A DNA stretch of 47,786 nt, taken from positions 1 to 47,786 of the IMG/VR virus record IMGVR_UViG_3300032893_000083. One strand, given 5' to 3'. Numbering within the stretch: position 1 is the stretch's first letter; every line of letters begins with the position of its first letter. The notes below the pieces were generated by a model. It made no database searches. It had not been told where the DNA came from and worked only from the letters and a program-made list of their open reading frames with translations. Of the stretch, positions 45,069-47,786 are shown piece after piece. A program made the position numbers and the translations under genes. The DNA comes from a virus.

Positions 45069-45643
45069 ATCGCCCCAAGCTCGCCGCCTTCTTCGTCGTG
45101 CTGGCCTCTCTGTTCCGCCCCGCCTTCGGCGTGTTCGGCGCGGGCCTCGTCATCGAACGCGCCTATCGTCGCCAGTGGCGCGACGCTGCCCAGATGACAG
45201 CGGTGCTGGCCGTGGGGACCGCTGCCGTATTGGCATGGAACCAATGGCTGGCTCATGTGTGGCTGATTCCGAGCAGCTTGGGGCTGGCCGATCCCGTCGC
45301 ATACTCGACCGTGGCTTATAACTTCTTCTTCGCGCCCCTCTACGGCGTGGTCTGGTTCTGCCCGTGGGTGCTGGCGGCGCTGTGGGCGCTCAGGCATGAT
45401 CTGGCGCTGGCCGTGGGGCTGGCGCTGTACGTTGCCGTTGTGGTGGCGTTCAAGTCGGCGGACCCGGCGGCATCCTACGGTCCGCGCTACTGGGTGTCGG
45501 TGTTGCCGCTGTTGGCGGTCATGACGGCGCAAGAGGGCGGCTGGAAGTGGGCGCTGGTGCTGCCGAGCGCAGTTATCTCCGTGCTGGCGCTGTTCAAGTA
45601 CACGCAGGTTTGGCTGGCTCCGGTGACGGGGGTGTTTCGGTGA
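45065..45643 (+). CDS. Multi-pass membrane protein, C-terminal part of a split protein
   Basis: 192 residues from the ATG at 45065. It starts MNRPKLAAFFVVLASLFRPA, then about five hydrophobic segments (AVLAVGTAAVLAWNQWLAHV, FAPLYGVVWFCPWVLAALWA) and ends at a C-terminal segment. The pattern with L-F-R-P-A-F-G and E-R-x-Y-R-R-x-W is like the second half of dolichol-phosphate-mannose-type membrane glycosyltransferases. Together with 42583-43140 it would make one multi-pass protein. High GC, like that gene. May modify host surface glycans. Confidence 0.62.
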   Translation: MNRPKLAAFFVVLASLFRPAFGVFGAGLVIERAYRRQWRDAAQMTAVLAVGTAAVLAWNQWLAHVWLIPSSLGLADPVAYSTVAYNFFFAPLYGVVWFCPWVLAALWALRHDLALAVGLALYVAVVVAFKSADPAASYGPRYWVSVLPLLAVMTAQEGGWKWALVLPSAVISVLALFKYTQVWLAPVTGVFR

Positions 45644-45867
45644 AACGCGCTGAGGACGCACTTGAAGAAATCACCGTGGGGCCGCATGAAGTTCCGTTGC
45701 CTGATAGAACAACGGAACAGCTGCTGGCGAGTTTTCGCGAATCCCACAAGGTGCGACCCGATTATCGATCTGCGACTTGCCGACTTGACCAATTTGGAGA
45801 CACCCGATGTGGCCTATGTAAGGAATACGATGCCAAGTATGGACCTACCACAAAGATAGCTGTATGA
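45640..45867 (+). CDS. Small hypothetical protein
   Basis: 75 residues from a GTG at 45640 (GTGA overlap). Acidic helix (MKRAEDALEEITVGPHEVPL), then a stretch with C-R...D-T-R-C-G-L-C-K, a possible zinc knuckle. ATGA overlap at the end. No family is recognised. Confidence 0.57.
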   Translation: MKRAEDALEEITVGPHEVPLPDRTTEQLLASFRESHKVRPDYRSATCRLDQFGDTRCGLCKEYDAKYGPTTKIAV

Positions 45868-46142
45868 CTCGCGCCCTGCTCATTCTCACGCTACTGTCCG
45901 GCTGTGCCGCCGTCCACTGCCAGCCCGTCAAGGACCGCGACACGGGGAAACTGGTGCTGACCGCCTGCTCCGCTCGCACGGGACCGCCGCTCATTGGCGA
46001 AATGCACCCGTTTGTGTATTATCCCAAGCAGACCCCGTGGACCATCATACCTGAGAATGCCAACCAGTCGGGGCTGAGTGAGTTGGGGAGTCCGGTAGGC
46101 GCGGCAATAAGTCATTTTCAATGGGGAGTAGGAGGACCATAG
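45864..46142 (+). CDS. Predicted lipoprotein
   Basis: 92 residues from the ATG at 45864. MTRALLILTLLSGCAAVHCQ has a signal and a lipobox L-S-G-C with Cys14 as the lipid site. The mature part is Pro-rich (TGPPLIGEMHPFVYYPKQTP). It may be an outer spanin or an exclusion lipoprotein. ATGA overlap. Confidence 0.62.
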   Translation: MTRALLILTLLSGCAAVHCQPVKDRDTGKLVLTACSARTGPPLIGEMHPFVYYPKQTPWTIIPENANQSGLSELGSPVGAAISHFQWGVGGP

Positions 46143-46143
46143 T

Positions 46144-46440
46144 ATGAAACCAGTGGAACCACCAAAGCGAGAGGGTTTTGATCGGGTTGTATTTGCGAAG
46201 GATCAACGTGAATACATACCGCTTCCAGCCAACATTTCTCGCGATTTACATGGATCGGTCGAAACGCGCTGGCGATTGACATGGCGCGAATGGTTCAAAC
46301 TCCTATTCGGAGCGGATGTCTATCTTAATATTTTGACATTTCGCAACCCTCTTCAACCGATTTTATTGACTGTGGGGGAACATCACGATAACAATACGAA
46401 CGCGCACGATATAAGTGCAGCAAAGGCAGAAATAGCATGA
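46144..46440 (+). CDS. Conserved small phage protein
   Basis: 98 residues. WRLTWREWFKLLFGADVYLN, then ILTFRNPLQPILLTV matches a pattern W-R-L-T-W-R-E...L-F-G...N-P-L-Q-P-h-h-L-T-V that I know from phage genomes of unknown function. N-terminus basic and polar. GGAGTAGGAGGACCATAGT precedes the ATG. Confidence 0.65.
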   Translation: MKPVEPPKREGFDRVVFAKDQREYIPLPANISRDLHGSVETRWRLTWREWFKLLFGADVYLNILTFRNPLQPILLTVGEHHDNNTNAHDISAAKAEIA

Positions 46441-46652
46441 AACATCTACGATGGCTGGTAATAGGGGCGCTGGCGCTGGCAGGTTGCAGCACCACGGCGC
46501 CTATCGTCACAGGCGACCGCGACTGTCAATCGACGTTCTCCAGTGTCGTAAGTTGGAACGTCAACATTAGTGGCTGCAACCAAGCTGACCGCGCGGCTGC
46601 TGCTGGCACCGTGGGCAGCGGGGCGTCTCACAACAGCGATGCGGGGAAGTAG
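46437..46652 (+). CDS. Predicted lipoprotein, small
   Basis: 71 residues from the ATG at 46437 (ATGA overlap). MKHLRWLVIGALALAGCSTT has lipobox L-A-G-C with Cys17. The mature part is Ser/Asn/Gly-rich. It could be an Rz1-like outer spanin, but Pro content is low. Gram-negative host implied. Confidence 0.62.
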   Translation: MKHLRWLVIGALALAGCSTTAPIVTGDRDCQSTFSSVVSWNVNISGCNQADRAAAAGTVGSGASHNSDAGK

Positions 46653-46662
46653 GAGGACAGCA

Positions 46663-46851
46663 ATGTTGAAATTATTTAGGGATGTGCGATTTAAGGGCGA
46701 TTGGGAGTTAGATTATATCCATCGCAAATTTCAGCTACGGATCGGACGCTCTCAAATCGCCTGTTGGATAGGGGATGAACAGCGGCCATTGTTCAATTTT
46801 CTATTAAACGCGCATCGGTCAAATGGCACTTGCCTGTCTAGACCGCGATAA
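46663..46851 (+). CDS. Small hypothetical protein
   Basis: 62 residues from the ATG at 46663 with AGGAGGACAGCA upstream. Beta-type (WELDYIHRKFQLRIGRSQIA), polar end. No family is recognised. Confidence 0.57.
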   Translation: MLKLFRDVRFKGDWELDYIHRKFQLRIGRSQIACWIGDEQRPLFNFLLNAHRSNGTCLSRPR

Positions 46852-46874
46852 TACAACCCGGCGGGGAAGTAGCG

Positions 46875-47180
46875 ATGAAATCGAAACGACAACCAAAATC
46901 TGATAATAGCTGGTCCGCGATTCGAGCCGAATTATTGAAGCTCAAAGAAGAATTGGAGAAACGGCAGACCGCCACGGCGCTATGCCCAAATTGTGGGTTT
47001 TGCCCTCATTGCGGAAGATGGAATCAACCCGTCATTATTCCATTGCCCGCACCCGCGCCATCTCCGTGGGGACCGTATCCACCATCACCTATCTGGATGG
47101 ACGATCCGAATGGTTCTCCGATTTTTCAGACTAACACTACTGGCGGCTCGGCAGATTCCAGCATCTTAACGTGGAATTGA
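46875..47180 (+). CDS. Zinc-ribbon and Pro-rich protein
   Basis: 101 residues. Basic coiled start (IRAELLKLKEELEKRQTATA), CPNCGFCPHCGRW (37-49) with four Cys, then a Pro-rich segment (PLPAPAPSPWGPYPPSP) and a Gly/Ser end. A small metal-binding protein of unknown role. Confidence 0.6.
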   Translation: MKSKRQPKSDNSWSAIRAELLKLKEELEKRQTATALCPNCGFCPHCGRWNQPVIIPLPAPAPSPWGPYPPSPIWMDDPNGSPIFQTNTTGGSADSSILTWN

Positions 47181-47202
47181 CAACAGCGGCGTGGGCAAGT
47201 AG

Positions 47203-47394
47203 GTGCGTATTTTCGATTTCATCGTGCGCACAGAGATTAAGCGCATCCATCGCAAGCGTCCTTTCGCCCGATGGTCCCGCTTCATAATCTGGCGCGGCGG
47301 TGTTTGGAAACTCGACGTGAAATACTGTGGCACGGAAGAGGAAATGGACGCCCGTGCTGCAATGGTAACTGGCGATAACCCGGCGGCCAAGTAG
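47203..47394 (+). CDS. Small hypothetical protein
   Basis: 63 residues from a GTG at 47203. Basic (FIVRTEIKRIHRKRPFARWS), then a strand and an acidic helix. Weak ribosome site, so the start is uncertain. Confidence 0.5.
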   Translation: MRIFDFIVRTEIKRIHRKRPFARWSRFIIWRGGVWKLDVKYCGTEEEMDARAAMVTGDNPAAK

Positions 47395-47443
47395 CCGCCC
47401 AAAAACAAGAGGATAGCCGCCTATTTGCGGCATGGAGGATAGA

Positions 47444-47786
47444 ATGGCATCGTTTTTAACAGGGATAGCGAGTTTATTTGGGTCGAGCTTCTTTCAGGAA
47501 GCGGTCAATCAGATGCCCGCAATCGTGGCGACGGTTTATCAGGACGTGAAAGACCTGATCAATCCAGCCCCCACGAGTCCGGCTGAAGTTGCCGTTGCAG
47601 CCATGTTCAAGAAGGCCATCCCGTCAGGGACCGCCGATGTGCTTGCCAAGGTGAAGAACATCTACGGCGAAGCGGTTGCGGAATACCTGACCCAGAACAA
47701 GGGAGCCGACATGAATACCGCAGCGACGCAGAGCGGCATTCAGGCGCTCGCCAATGCGGGAGTTACGGCCTATGCGAAGAAGAACG
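47444..47786 (+). CDS. Hypothetical protein, partial at the right edge
   Basis: At least 114 residues from the ATG at 47444 (GGAGGATA upstream), open to the edge. Starts MASFLTGIASLFGSSFFQEA, then helices (AIVATVYQDVKDLINPAPTS, VAAMFKKAIP). A hydrophobic start with Gly/Ser/Phe suggests membrane or virion association. No family is recognised in the visible part. Confidence 0.62.
   Translation, partial: MASFLTGIASLFGSSFFQEAVNQMPAIVATVYQDVKDLINPAPTSPAEVAVAAMFKKAIPSGTADVLAKVKNIYGEAVAEYLTQNKGADMNTAATQSGIQALANAGVTAYAKKN

Overview
The window is a continuous piece of a tailed double-stranded DNA phage genome (Caudoviricetes). It carries the large terminase, a portal of about 727 residues, a scaffold-like protein, an N4-gp56-type major capsid protein, an adaptor and a nozzle-like tail protein. 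There are no long tail-tube, tape-measure or baseplate genes, which suggests a podovirus-like particle. The host is probably Gram-negative: ribosome sites are strong AGGAG types, the promoters that can be read are sigma70-like, and two predicted lipoproteins with LSGC/LAGC lipoboxes lie in the right arm. No integrase, RNA polymerase or replicative DNA polymerase is seen, so replication and transcription probably lean on the host. Both ends are cut inside genes.

Layout. (1) 1-21.55 kb, minus strand: one long late operon, read from about 21.55 kb leftwards: small subunit candidate, TerL, small genes, portal, a metallopeptidase-like protein plus an ATP-grasp enzyme, scaffold, major capsid protein (with its own structured leader), decoration-like and adaptor proteins, tail nozzle and internal or ejection-type proteins. 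(2) 21.6-24.4 kb: mixed-strand boundary with a tRNA-Thr gene, inverted repeats and a membrane protein. (3) 24.4-29.0 kb, plus strand: about 19 tightly packed small accessory genes, including a pentapeptide-repeat protein. A predicted multi-stem RNA or terminator at 29.01-29.12 kb separates this run from the convergent block that follows. (4) 29.1-37.3 kb, minus strand: replication and recombination, with HTH proteins, three PD-(D/E)XK or DUF559-type nucleases, a primase-helicase with iterons and an AT-rich stretch that look like an origin, an SSB-like protein and an ERF annealing protein; a second tRNA lies within. (5) 37.4-47.8 kb, plus strand: a ribbon-helix-helix gene, a RAMP/Cas7-like protein with two unusual non-coding arrays, then many small genes including a cupin, a cytosine methyltransferase-like protein, another nuclease, a nucleotidyltransferase-like protein, a holin candidate, lipoproteins and a membrane protein that looks split by inserted genes.

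The most interesting locus is 37.4-39.6 kb. A protein with RAMP-like motifs, including a C-terminal glycine-rich loop, is followed by about 500 bp of non-coding DNA in which G recurs every fifth base (28 of 33 lattice positions in the part counted). A small conserved-looking phage gene follows, then about 160 bp more of the same lattice. This is not CRISPR and is not explained by coding. I infer a transcribed RNA array bound by the RAMP-like protein, possibly an RNA-guided system with discontinuous 3-nt variable segments.

A second window-wide signal is a 14-bp near-palindrome (consensus TMACGCCCGCGTGA or its complement) found eleven times. It supplies the stop codon of five genes, overlaps or precedes starts, and encodes T-R-A when inside genes.
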